The position numbers and the translations under genes are program-made. From contig CM076850.1 in assembly GCA_039519185.1 (NCBI GenBank), positions 165,955,557-166,019,556 of the forward strand: a stretch of 64,000 bases of DNA, written 5' to 3'. The stretch comes from Astragalus membranaceus (lineage: Eukaryota; Streptophyta; Magnoliopsida; Fabales; Fabaceae). This document shows, in pieces, positions 33,404-45,156 of this stretch (position 1 is its first letter; every line of letters starts with the position of its first letter). Below the pieces are notes generated by a model, which was not told the origin of the DNA, ran no database searches, and saw nothing but the letters and a program-made list of their open reading frames with translations.

Positions 33404-34575
33404 TTTCAATTGAGTGTTGAGTTTAGAGAGAGATGAAATGCAAGTTGGGGAAGATGTGTGTGTAGAATAGGAGGAAAGAAAAGGGATGAGAAGGAGGTTT
33501 AAAATAAGTCCAAGAAAGAAAGACAGATAGACACAGGTCAAACAAGGTCGATGATCACTCTTAGTTTAATTATCAAAATAGCGTGCACAACAAGGAAACA
33601 ATTCAACACAACAACACCCAAGGGAAAAGTCATTCCTCTTTAGTATGACCCATCTGTGTCTCATCTAGCGTGCACTTTGGGGCAATTACAATTTACAAGT
33701 TTTTTTTTCTCCCTTACTTGAGTTTATTGACTTACTCCTTTTCCTATGTATAAGCAAATATCCTACCAAATTATTTTATTAAATATAAGTAAATCAAAGT
33801 TTTTTTTGTTATCGCAACGGTTATATTTGTGATAATTAGCACTAATTACTGATTGTATTATAAATACTGCCCTTAGAGGCTAATGAAAAGAGAATACATT
33901 CTTGAGTCTCACATTTTACTCTTACTCTCACTCTATTTTCACGACTATCTAGTGAAGATCATACTCTTGTGTTCTAGCTAGATCTTTTCCAGGAAATAGT
34001 TAGGAACACTTATATATGAAAAGGAGAGAGTATTCTATGATATCATGAATTCATTTGTTAGTAAAAAAAATTCATGAGTTCATTTGATATGTGCGACTTT
34101 TGAGTTACTCCCTCGAGTCACTATTATAAGAAAAAATTTGGTACATTTTTTGGTCGTAATTATAAGAAAAATATGCATTTTTAAAATCACATTAATTGCG
34201 AAAATTTCTTTTATACCCCTATCTAATATGAGATATAGGTTTATTAGAAAGTCACATAGTGGGTATAAAGAATTAATACTAAAGATATATTTGGGATATG
34301 ACTTAAATTGTATCACATTTAATAACCTCTTGGTCTTTGTGATTTTTGTAAAATCTTTTTATGATAATTTTGTGAGATGTTGTAAAAGACTTCTTACATC
34401 AACAATGCATATAAGTTAAATTCTAATATTATTAGAGGTTAATTGTACGCACGGTGGTTGTAAGTTTTTAATAGGGTCAACCTATTAAAAACTTGGGTTT
34501 CCCCTCTTCCCCTTTGTGCCCCGTACTTTGATCAAACTGACCATTTTACCCTCCACTCCAAAAAAAAATGGCTTC
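33404..34575. other. Upstream region of the HMA-protein gene and intergenic DNA
   Basis: No gene. Around 34105-34180, ACTCCCTCGAGTCACTATTA and repeated TATAAGAAAAA resemble the end of a Stowaway-like MITE, but the opposite end is not seen. At 33806-34006 a TG..CA bounded, AT-rich stretch with TATAAATA could be an old solo LTR, without a target duplication. Confidence 0.35.
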
Positions 34576-34579
34576 CGGA

Positions 34580-34770
34580 AATTCCGGAAGTCATTTTGAT
34601 GAAGTTTTCCGGAATTATCTCATAGGAGGATAATTCCGAAAGCCATTTTGATGAATTTGGCTTCCGAAATTATCCTCCTATGAGATAATTCCGGAAAACT
34701 TCATCAAAATGGCTTCCGGAAATATCTCATAGGAGGATAATTTCGGAAGTCATTTTGATGAAGTTTTCCC
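34580..34770. repeat. Inverted repeat with a third direct copy
   Basis: The arm ATGAAGTTTTCCGGAATTAT..CTCATAGGAGGATAATTCCGAAAGCC (about 34598-34655) is followed after a few bases by its reverse complement (about 34660-34718). A further direct copy follows at 34705-34768. The DNA can form a near-perfect hairpin of about 60 bp. Confidence 0.8.
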
Positions 34771-34924
34771 CAAAGCTTTCAAGCAAAAAAAATTTTGAAC
34801 ACATTAATGTATTTAAAAGTGTCGGCAAGATCTCATGCGTCCAAAAGTGTCGGCAACATCAAGACCATTGAAAAAACACAAAAAACAAACGTTTGTTTTG
34901 TAGTGTAAAAAATTAACTTTTTAC

Positions 34925-35050
34925 TATGTTTAGCACGAAAGCGGTTATAGATGTTGATCATGGTTTGCAGGTCATCGTCGTTCTTCACATCCATTGCGGA
35001 CCAGCGAACACGAAAGCGGTCATAGATGTCGATCATGGCTTGCAGATCAT
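34925..35050. repeat. Direct repeat of about 45 bp
   Basis: CACGAAAGCGGTTATAGATG TTGATCATGGTTTGCAG occurs at about 34932-34970 and 35010-35046 with few changes. On the minus strand it is open and reads DLQTMINIYNRFRAK-like, possibly a relic of a transposase N-terminal region. Confidence 0.5.
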
Positions 35051-35469
35051 GTTGATTTCTTTATATTAATTTATATAAATTTAAATTAATTAATTTAATT
35101 ATTTTAAAAAGTTAATATTGTTAATTCAAAATTAATTACAAAATTATATCAATTTCATTTATTGTTAGACCGCTACTCAATTTTAGGGTTCTAGACTAAA
35201 AATCGGTTTTCGGAAAATCTTCTCCGATTGTCTCGAAACCACAGCTATTAAATCCGAAAAAAAATCAAGGATCATTACTCCCGAAGAATGAACTTCTTCT
35301 GGGACTCCAGACTCAAAATCTCAAATTCCATCGTTTACTATTTTTTATGAATTTTTCATAATCTCCGAAAAATCTAAAAAAAATTGTATAATCTTCTTTT
35401 GATTTTATTAGATTTTTAGTGGTGTTGTTATAATGTTTTGATGAGGTTTGACTTATTTTTTTATTTTCT

Positions 35470-35855
35470 GTCGTAATTTTCGCATTATACGGCTAGCAGC
35501 GACGACAATATGTTCTATAATCTGTTTGGTGTCCACTCTGGTACGCTTGAATCAGTTGCATATCTTCGGAGGCTTCAGGAGTAGACTGGTGCTAATTCCT
35601 CGTCGCTTAATCAATACGAACAACCACCTGCACCTACCACGGCTGATGAAGAAATATCAGCAGCACAACAGCGTTCAAGCCGGAATCGCCGGCCACCACC
35701 ATGTGAGGCACATCTTGTTGGGTTTCTTGAAAGCTTTGGGGAATTTGGGTCGCCCGTTGAGTTGGTGTCGCACGCCGATTACAGTTACAGTTATGTTCGC
35801 GACGTTCCCGACGGTTATGGAAATATACAGTTATTTCCATATTTCTATATAGCGT
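35470..35855 (+). pseudogene. Unassigned coding relic
   Basis: One frame reads SSDDNMFYNLFGVHSGTLES, then a TAG, then SSSLNQYEQPPAPTTADEE, followed by SSRNRRPPPC. The Pro/Arg-rich ending RRPPPC is reminiscent of the C-termini of plant-mobile-domain transposon proteins, but the match is too short to rely on. The region is otherwise AT-rich. Confidence 0.3.
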
Positions 35856-36899
35856 AAATTATTTTTTTTAATCATTAATTATCTAATTATTTTAGAAATA
35901 GCAAAATTAACTTTAAAATTATTTTTAGAATTTAATTAGGTTTATATATGTTAATATAAAAAATTGAAAAATAAAAAAACACAGTTCAGAAGTCTCTCCC
36001 ACAAGGGGCGACTTCTGCACTGTAAAACCAAAAAAAAATTGCAAATTTGCAGTGTAGCGACTTCTAGCCTGAAAAAAAAAAGTGTTCTACTTTGGTAATT
36101 ATTTATAAAGTGTGCTAATTTGTTAATTTTTTTTTCTCACAGTTGTTTTTTTTGCCGAAATAAGATGCTACCATATCAACATCATGTACAACGGAGAGTA
36201 TTAGACACATATGACAACCGTCATCTACTCATTGTACATGATGTTAATAGAGCACCATTGACAAATTCTGGCAGAAGCAGTTTGCAATATGCTTGCAAAA
36301 TTCTTATTTCCTTAAGCTGCATTTAACAATCATTCTAATCGGATTTAAGCTAACCATATTTGACTTCAATGTAGAACATGATTTCAGAGCAGAATGCACG
36401 ATATGGCTTTATTATCTTCAATGGTCTGCTTTGTTTTCTTTGGTGCAGCTGCAAACGGGGGAACTACAAAACCACTCATCATGACTACAAAATTATGTTG
36501 ATAAACAAAACACTTTCCTTGTTGGAGGGGTGCAAAATGTTGTTATTATTGCCAAAAGTGAAATGTTCGAAGGTATGAAAAACATCAGATATGTACAAAT
36601 CTAACTTCTTTACCTTTCTCTCACTTTAATTAGTTCTTAAACATAGTGTGTTGTGTAGACAAAACACATCTTCAAAATTCTGAACGTGTGTTGTATGTAT
36701 ATTTCCGAATACCATTATTAATTTGACTACAATTATTTGTACATGCTTTATAAAGTGTCTGCAAGTGTATCCTGTAACATGGATCCACTTTGGCTGGAAG
36801 TTAAACTTCTGGACTTTTGAAAGAAAGTAAACGAAAAGCTGATTGGGTGCATGTTAGTAAAAATGTTGAGTGCTAATACTTATTCCCAAAAACCCAACA
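35856..36899. other. Intergenic DNA, no gene seen
   Basis: Short open frames without recognisable domains. The last base of this stretch begins the MULE target duplication (AACTTAATT, 36900-36908). Confidence 0.4.
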
Positions 36900-37733
36900 A
36901 ACTTAATTGGGTAAATAGTCAATTTGGTCCTCGAAAGTTTATCTCGCTGTCAATTTGATCTCTCATTCGAACAAAAATGTAAAAAGGTCCCCCAATGTGT
37001 ATTCTGTCAATCACGTTAGTCCTCCATGTTAGTGGCATCCTTAACTCCGTTTCAATTGGATGATATGGCACGTTAAGTGCCACAATGATGTCCACGTAGG
37101 CAAGGACCAAACTGATAGTAAAAAAACATGTTTTTAAATAAATTTTTTAATTATTATCAAAATTAAACAATAGACACAGGGACCACAACAAAAGACTTCT
37201 CAGTTCTCTCTCACTATCAAAACACGTTCTCACTCTCACTTCGTCCTTGTCAACCTCTCATCACCATCGTCTTCTTCCATCATCATTGCTCCTCCCTCCG
37301 TCGTTCTCCCTTGTTTCATTTCATCGCATCGTGAAGAAGAAGTGGTGCAGCAGTTCGTTCCTCTCCAAAACCCTTCTCACTGTTAAGGTATGTTACGCAA
37401 TACCCGCTCAAATATGGCAAAATATTCATCATTCTTCACTTGAATGGTGACTTATAAGTTATTTTTATGACATTTAATCATCATCTTAGTTTACCCTAAT
37501 TTCTGTTCTATTATTTGATGATTCTAGGGTTACAGAAATACCCATTTGAAATACAGCTAAAATTTTATCCTTTAACCATTCATTGGTGTTGTTTTCATTG
37601 TTATTTCTGTTCAATGGAATTGTATTGCTTGGTTTAATGCTATATCAGTAAACATTATAGGGTTTAGGGTTACAGATTAGGGAAAATTTGGGGCTTTTAT
37701 CATTTGGTAAGGAGTTTTTTATGTTATTATAGA

Positions 37734-38204
37734 ATGGTTGATGTGCAAACTGAAATGAATGTTGAAGTTCAAACACAATCACAAGCTGAAATGATACAAG
37801 CTGTACCTAATGATAATGATGATGATACACAACTAGAAGCTGATGGCAGTGATGATGATAGTGAGGGTGACGATGATCCCAATTACTGGCCTTCATATTT
37901 TAGCGAGGAAGATGAATCCTACTTGGATGATGTTCATCTAGAATCGCTTAGTAAAAAAAGAGCACTTTCAACTGTACAACTTGAATATGATGAGCATTCA
38001 GACAATGATTCATGGCACCTTGAATTTGAAACCCATGAATTGTTTAAGGAAGCAGTTAGAGACTACACAGTTCACTTAGGTAGGGAAATTATTTGGAAAA
38101 AGAATGATACTTTAAGGTATCAAGCTAAGTGCAAGGAAGAAGAATGTGAATGGGAGAAAGAATCAAGGTTTCCCACATTTGGACTTGATCAAAATCAAGA
38201 TTAA
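37734..38204 (+). CDS. Truncated MuDR-type transposase, N-terminal DNA-binding part
   Basis: The frame starts MVDVQTEMNVEVQTQSQ just after a likely intron acceptor (TTATTATAG) and gives 156 aa. An in-frame ATG at 37704 would add ten residues but lies in the probable intron. Residues 1-95 are strongly acidic. Residues from about 103 to 145 (WHLEFETHELFKEAVRDY, then LGREIIWKKND, LRYQAKCKEEECEWE) fit the MuDR N-terminal DNA-binding domain with its KC..C-x-W signature. The protein ends soon after that domain, where a full transposase would continue with the DDE core and a SWIM zinc finger. A protein like this could still bind MULE ends without catalysing transposition, which is inference. Confidence 0.7.
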   Translation: MVDVQTEMNVEVQTQSQAEMIQAVPNDNDDDTQLEADGSDDDSEGDDDPNYWPSYFSEEDESYLDDVHLESLSKKRALSTVQLEYDEHSDNDSWHLEFETHELFKEAVRDYTVHLGREIIWKKNDTLRYQAKCKEEECEWEKESRFPTFGLDQNQD

Positions 38205-38463
38205 AGACACTTGAAGACTATTATTATTTTGCCAATTTGAATGAAATCATATGCACAAGTGATGGTGCTATTTTGTAATAGAATATGTAGGATAGTCATT
38301 TTGGGCCAATTATGCAACTATGCAATTATGCATATGTTTTGGACAAATTGTGAAGTTGTAATAGACTATGTAGGATATGTTTTGAACCAATTATGGATTT
38401 CCAATTATGCATATGTAGTAGACTGCTTATGAAAAGTATTGCAATTATGCATTTATCTTAGGT

Positions 38464-38856
38464 TTAAACATCATTCACCCCCTGCAAATATCACGTTTAT
38501 CTATTTACCTCCCTGCAAAAAAAACTTTTAAAACAAACCCTGTAAAATGTAATTGTATCCAGTTACCCCTCTGCTGTTAGTTTTGGCTAACAACGTTAAG
38601 TCTAGGCTGACTTGGCTTGACTTGGCTGACATTTGGGATCTAGTTAACCCCCTGCAAATATTAAGTGTTTCTAGTTACCCCCTGCAAATATTAAGTGTTT
38701 CTAGTTACCCCCTGCAAATATTAACGTTGTTAGCCAAAACTAACAGCAGGGGGGTAACTGGATACAATTACATTGTGCAGGGTTTGTTTTAAAAGTTTTT
38801 TTTTACAGTGGGTAAATGGATAAACTTAATATTTGCAGGGGGTAAATGATATTTAA
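38464..38856. mobile_element. MITE nested in the MULE
   Basis: The outer sequence TTAAACATCATTCACCCCCT at the left is matched in inverse by TTAAATATCATTTACCCCCT at the right, and the arms extend about 130 bp. The loop has three tandem copies of a 31-bp unit (TTACCCCCTGCAAATATTAA..GTGTTTCTAG). Confidence 0.75.
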
Positions 38857-38879
38857 GTCTTTATCTTATTACCAATTTA

Positions 38880-39060
38880 CAATGTCAACTAGTGTATGTA
38901 AGTAATCAGGAAAACCAATTAAAATTACGCAGGGACTAAAGTAACAGTACGCTATAACTTTAAGGGACCAAAATGACAGTGACATCTTTCAGGGATTAAA
39001 ATGACACTAAAGTATACGTTTCAGGGACTAAATTGACAGATATTATGCAGATAAAATGAC
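38880..39060. repeat. Short GGGACTAAAATGACAG-type repeats
   Basis: Four or five imperfect copies of AGGGACTAAAATGACAG, separated by 10-30 bp, lie inside the MULE. They may be subterminal protein-binding repeats. Confidence 0.5.
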
Positions 39061-40284
39061 AGATTGTTAAACCAGTTTCCTAAACCAGAAACACGCCTAA
39101 AATGACATATATGCTATACCAGAATGTGAAGTAAACCAGAATATGAAAGAAACAAGATTGTGAAACAGAAATTATGCAGACATTATTACACAAACAAGAT
39201 TGTGAAATAAAACAGATTTCATTACTTGATCATGGAAAGGTTGATACATCAAATATAGACCCAAATTACATCAAACATATTAACACTCAAACTAGAATAG
39301 AAACTACAATACAAATATACTTAGACTCAAATTACATCAACAAACCCAAATTACATTCCTAATTGTAATGAACACAAACAAAGACCACCATTGACAACAT
39401 ATGGATTAAAAATAATCCATCGACTATTGTTCTAAACATCTTCATTTCATTCCCCATACAATCAAGCTTTGAGACCATTGCACATTGCTTCTCTTCCAAC
39501 TTCTCTTCCATCTTCTCTTCCAACCTCTCAAACATATTATCTTCCTTGTTTCATGGAAACCGTTCCAAGTGCTTTATTAGCTGCAAGTGCTTCGATCAAT
39601 TTATCAACCCAAAAAAAGTACCCACAATATCCAACTTCATCCTGAAACTAACAACCCTTCTACCACAACCACAATAGAGAATAACTTGTGTTGATAAGAA
39701 GAAAAAGAAGAAGAAGAAGCAAAAGGAGGAGGAGGAGGAGATAAGGAGGCTAGGTTTTTTTATTTTACTTTCACTTTAATCCCTCCCAATCTAATTCCCC
39801 CAAACAGAGCCACATAATCACGTCTATGTGGCACTTAACGTGCCACATCACCCAATTGAAAGAGTTAAGGATGCCACTAACATGGAGCTCCACTAACATG
39901 ACTGACAGAATACACATTGAGGACCTTTTTGCATTTTTGTTCGAATGAGAGACCAAATTGACAACGATATACACTTTCAAGGACCAAACTGGCTATTTAC
40001 CCAACTTAATTTCATTTGAGACCTCCTAACCGAAGTCGCATGGACAACAAATGTAACATAATTACAACCGGTTTATTAAATTATTCAGAAATTACATATG
40101 GCTCTAGATCAAATCCAAACTAAACACTCAGCTTGAAAAATTATTTCATAATGCCCCATGACAAATGTGAATACCATAAAAATTATTCTCTCCAAGGGGG
40201 CAATCCTACTCGGATGATGACAGATATTAACTGGTAATCTAGCGGTAAAGGATAAATTACAGGGCGATGTAACCAAAAGCTGTA

Positions 40285-43200
40285 CTAAACAACTGCTTGC
40301 AAAGATACCCGAGCAATGTCCAGGGCCTCCTCCACCGAGGTTGCGTTTTGAAGTTTGGATTTATCAATCGGAGGCTGGCTCCTAGCAAGCTTAGGCAGGA
40401 GCTGAAATTCCTGAGATATATATATTGTAAAAAAAAGATCTCAGCATTAAATTAGCACAGGACTAAAATGGGTACACAAAAAAAGTCGGATTTGTTGAAC
40501 AGGAATTTCTGCTGTGATTCTGAATACAAATTCGTTGAACAGGACTCGTTTTGAATATAAATTCTGTGATTTATGAGTGTATTTCACTAGAACTAGGATA
40601 TGAAAGCGCCAAGTTTAACAACAATAAGTGCAGACATACTGACGAACAATGTTATCGTGCTCCTCTCAAAGCATTCGAAGATATAGATAAAAAATAAAAA
40701 GGGGCTTTGCCAATTTTCCATTCAAAAGCCACTATATGTTATCACAAACAACTTCAAATAACGAACGAGGGTTGGTTCAAGTGGTAACTGGACTTGGATC
40801 CCACTCCGAGGTCTCGGGTTCGAATTTTGGGTGTGGCAAAAACTCTTTTGGTAGGGGAGAACCACACAGGCCGACAAAGCCGAGGCCAGCCAGGTTCCCC
40901 GAACTAAATTAGTCACCGGCAAAGCCGGTGGAAACTACGCATCAATGACATGGTAACAAAAAAATTTTCAAATTCAGATATTTAATTACTAGACTTGAGT
41001 GATGAAAAATAGTGGGAATTACCTCAGGGCTTCCACTTTCAAGAAGAACTCCTTTCAGCTTACCTGTGCGGTATCAAGTAATCACATTGTTAGCAATCAA
41101 GATCAAACAAGCACATGCATGCACTAACAAATTTACATAAATGCACGCATGCAAGCATCTCCCCACAAGTTCCAAGATAATCCACACATCTACACACATG
41201 GAGGGACAGTAAAAAAACCATTACCAGACTCAATCCAAAAGGTAGCTATTTTAGGATCAAAATTTCCAACTTCAACCGTTTCTCCAACTGTCCAAAAAAA
41301 AATTAACAATAAGGGAAACATGGGATGAAATAAAAAAAGGGAAACAAAGAAAAGGCCAGGAAGTCGTATGTATTTTGAGTTAATATTTACCGTTGTCTCC
41401 AAAGAACTGCCACCATACTTTTCTAGGGCTTCCTTCATATTCAAAAACCCTTGAGTAGAAGTACGGAAGATAATCGTACCTGAAAATCGTCAAGGAAATT
41501 CAGCAAAATCAGCAGGAATAAAAAAACTAATTCCCAGAACTTAAATTGCAGGAAATATGATTCAGTATACGTGTCGGTTTGTGCACTGAGTAATGCCTTC
41601 ACACAGTGCTGTGCAGATTTACGAGCATGATCTACATGTTCCACTCGAGTAATGCGGTTATAGATCTATCCAATTTTCCAGAAACACAAATGTCAGATCA
41701 AGAATGAGTTGAGTTTATAGATATGTCTAGTTCTCCAGAAATACAAGTGTCAGATGAAGAATGAATCGAGTTGAGTACCTTTAAAGGGAAAGCAGCTACA
41801 TCACCAACAGCAAATATTCCAGGAATGTTTGTCCGGAACTGACCATCAACCTGAAATACAAGATATTGATATATTTACATGAAGTCTTGAACCTATCATT
41901 CTGGCCACCCTCTAAATTTCATCTGCAAATGTGGGTAGTTCGAACAAAGAGAACACGATCTCCAAAAGACTTAATTGCTGTGACACTATAAAAATTCAAA
42001 TGCAATTTCTAAACTTAAACATTGTTCAAAATATTTCTTTTATGCATTGGCCTCACCTGTATACCACCAACATCTTTGTTCAGACCCACGCTCTCAAAGG
42101 AACTCACAGCAGGCTTCGCTCCAATGCCTATAATTACCTACAAACCAGAAAGAAAGGGTAATTTTCCATCCATTGAGATACTCGTTCTTGTCTAATGCAG
42201 AGACACGCCTCTATGCTTTATCCAATAGTAGTTACATCCACATATTAGAGAAAACTAAAAAAGATATATATAATTACCGTATCTGCTTCTACAATAGATC
42301 CATCTCCAAGTTTCACAGCAGCAACCTGTTCGTTTCCATTGGAACTAGCTTCCAAATTTTTTATGGAGGCACCCTGATGAATATAGGATTTAAAAGTGGA
42401 TGAAAAGAGGGGAAAAGTTGAGAGAATAGAATTTTCGCACACAATATCAAACATACCCATTATTACTTATTAGTTATTACTATTAGTTACAATGGAGGGG
42501 GAGGGGGGGAGAAAATAATAGGGAAACAGGAAATACCTTCAAGATTTTGACTCCATTCTTTTGGTAGAGTTCTTCATATCTCCGGGAAAGAGAAGGAGTG
42601 AACAGTCTTTGCAAAAGGTGATCTTCTGGAAATATGATCTGTGTTTTAACAGGAACATCAAGTATTTGAGTCAGTGGATTAAACACTTCATGAGATGACC
42701 ATCAATCTGTAAGGTATAGAAATAAGTTTAATGACAACATTTGTGTGGAATTATGGAATCTCAAGGTATGCTTAAGTCTTAACTCCCCCGTCACTTGTTT
42801 TAGCTTATAAAGGTATGAACCATGAATTAGAGGAAACGAAGCTAAAAGCCTGAAAACATTCAGGGTTCTCTGTAAAGCAACGTGGCCAGGCATAAACAGC
42901 TAATGCAAGTCATTTTTGTCATGCCATGCCCTAATCTAGAGCAGAATTCAACAAAATCGCGTACTAGAAAGACTTGATGTGACATTATTATTTCACTCTT
43001 CAGCATTTAACGTGACATTATTATTTCACTATTCAGCATATAGGACGAAACTTACTTAATGCAATACTTTATCAATGCTTTGTGCAGAGGACTAATTCGA
43101 AGAACTTCTTTAGGCATGGCTCACACATTAGCATGCAAAAATGGAGGTCAGGCCAAGAAGTTTGCATTTTGAACCAGAACATTAGAAATTTCAGAAAAAT

Positions 43201-45156
43201 AGAATATGCAGCACACTCTTCATTATTGGTTCGTTTCTAGAAAATGATTTAGTTACCTGATAAATAAATCACATGTTAAATTATTGCGTTGAGTTTTTAG
43301 ATAATGGACCAATAGTAAAAACTGTTTAAAATGTGTTAAAAAAAGTGATTTGCCGGCAACCTTTAGTGAAAAAAAGATGCAGGAAAAACACATACTGTTG
43401 TATCAAGTTTCCAAGCAACAGCTGCTGCAGCAACCTCCATTCCTATATAACCACCTCCAACAACTACAACCTTTTTTGCTTTTCCCTGGAAATTAAAAGC
43501 AAATATAAGAATCATAATGAGGAAAATAAATATGTCCTAATTAATTTGGTTTGTGGCTGTATACATAGACAACAACGTACTTTTAATAAGAAGTAATTTT
43601 AGCAGGAAATATACATAATATGCAGCTTTTCTCAATTTGCACAAAAGGATGCCAGAGCAGATCGTGACATAACAACGTACTCATACGGAAAGTATTGAAG
43701 ATTAAATACTATAAAGGTAAAATTTGAATGGCCATACATCAAACGATTGTAACGTCTGCATGAGGTTTCGCATCGTAAATGAAAAAATCAATCAAACAAT
43801 TGGAACAATAAGTCAAAATAGAGGGTGCAAGAGATTACCAATGATGAAACCAGTGCATCCGCATCTGCAACATCCCGAATATAGTGAACACCCTGTAGGT
43901 TTCCCCCAATTTTCTCTGGAAATCTAATAGCAAGATAGCAGATACATTGGATTTTCTTCACCAATTATTTGGATAACAACAGAAAATGAGCTGAGAGTGA
44001 ATAGACTGATACCTTGAAGGCGTACATCCTGTAGCGATGATCAGCGATCCATACTTAAGAAGCTTTCCAGAACTTGTTGTCAAAGTTTGCTTTTCAATAT
44101 CAATGTTTTCTACTGGATCTTCATACAACATCTGCAAAGGAAAACCAACAGCATGGAATTTAGCATTTTAATAACTTCAAATCATGGATGAGAATTAAAA
44201 AGTACAGAATTCCCCCCATGCCTTACTCAGCTACATTAAACTAAGATTTTCCTAGGGTGTCGCCATTTCATATTAGATAAGAATATGAGTTTTCACCATT
44301 CCATTTCAAGTAATCCTAAGTCCATTGAAAATCAGTCACACAAACTAGACAGCAAGAGCACTCTTCGATGTGTAACAGTGAAAATCAGTCATCAAATGAT
44401 TTGAACAGCATAACATAAAGTACCTCTATCCCTTTTTCTTTATACCATTCTGGAGTTTGCCTTTCTCCACCGGATCCAACACAAGTATGAAACCCCTAAG
44501 GTAATGTGCAATATAAGAAGCATTACTAATAAGACAGAAAACCATCATAATTGAAAATAGAACAGTTAGTTTTACGTAGTTCAGTAATTGAGAAACAACA
44601 TATTATATTCTCACAGGAAGGCGTGCGGGTTTCTTTTCCGGCGGGAACAAGTAGGCTTTCGTCAAAGCGGGACGCTCGTAAGGTGCATATGCCTGCTTTC
44701 GTGAAATTCAGTTCAAATTCGTAAAAATAATGCAAAAATAGATCACATTCTTGCTTGCTAAAAAAAGAAAAGTACCTAGAAAGAATAATCACCTCTTTAG
44801 TCACAATACATAGACGACCATCGGCCAAACCGTGCTCCACGAAAGTGCGAGCAGCATATCCTGCAGAATTTCCACCGCCAACAATCACATATCTGCGAAG
44901 AAACAAACAAAAACGAATAATCAAAGTCAACTAACTAAGAACGAGAGAAAAAGAAAGTGTTGGAGGAGTTGAAAGCGGTAATATACTCGCGATTCTCGTT
45001 GGCGTAAGCAGCGTAACATCTCTGGAAGGTTCTGAATGAGAGGGAGGTGGAAGAAGAAGAAGAACGACGAGTTCGACTCCGAGTCAGAAACTTTGTTTGG
45101 GGACATCCAAGAGAGAGACTATGTTTTAGTAACAAGGAGTTAGATATAGTTGCCAT
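40285..45156 (-). CDS. MDAR6-like: Monodehydroascorbate reductase, chloroplast/mitochondrial type (16 exons)
   Basis: The enzyme uses NAD(P)H and FAD to regenerate ascorbate from its radical. Sixteen exons join in frame to 492 aa: 44987-45156, 44793-44892, 44615-44692, 44424-44495, 44013-44131, 43839-43923, 43396-43485, 42537-42638, 42278-42373, 42057-42137, 41779-41850, 41571-41665, 41391-41479, 41225-41287, 41023-41063 and 40285-40410. All donors are GT and all acceptors AG. Residues 1-50 are Ser/Arg-rich, a targeting peptide. VIVGGGNSAG (from Val59) is the FAD-binding fold, VVVVGGGYIG (from Val214) the NAD(P)H fold, and IPGIFAVGDVAAFP (from Ile340) the second FAD motif. In Arabidopsis the orthologue is sent to chloroplasts or mitochondria by alternative transcript starts. 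Whether that happens here is not visible. No lesions were found. Confidence 0.93.
40767..40967 (+). mobile_element. tRNA-derived SINE in the last intron of the MDHAR gene
   Basis: An A-box-like GGTTGGTTCAAGTGGTAAC (about 40770-40788) and a B-box-like GGGTTCGAATTTT (about 40816-40828) precede a body ending in an A run near 40960. It lies antisense to the gene between exons 15 and 16, away from the splice sites. Confidence 0.7.

Larger units (their letters stand above)
36909..40002 (+). mobile_element. Mutator-like element (MULE) with 9-bp target duplication
   Basis: The left end GGGTAAATAGTCAATTTGGT and the reverse complement of the right end GGGTAAATAGCCAGTTTGGT begin inverted repeats of about 170 bp (36909 to about 37085; about 39825-40002). 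AACTTAATT occurs exactly at 36900-36908 and 40003-40011, the 9-bp duplication typical of Mutator. Inside are a 5' leader with an intron-like segment (donor near 37388, acceptor near 37732), a truncated transposase and a nested MITE. The catalytic core of the transposase is missing, so the copy is non-autonomous. Confidence 0.93.

Noticed and set aside
33806..34006. Solo LTR
   Set aside because: It has TG..CA borders and a TATA-like box, but there is no target duplication and no second copy in the window.
40770..40828. tRNA gene inside the MDHAR intron
   Set aside because: Same reasoning: the boxes continue into a 200-bp body with an A-rich tail, typical of a SINE.
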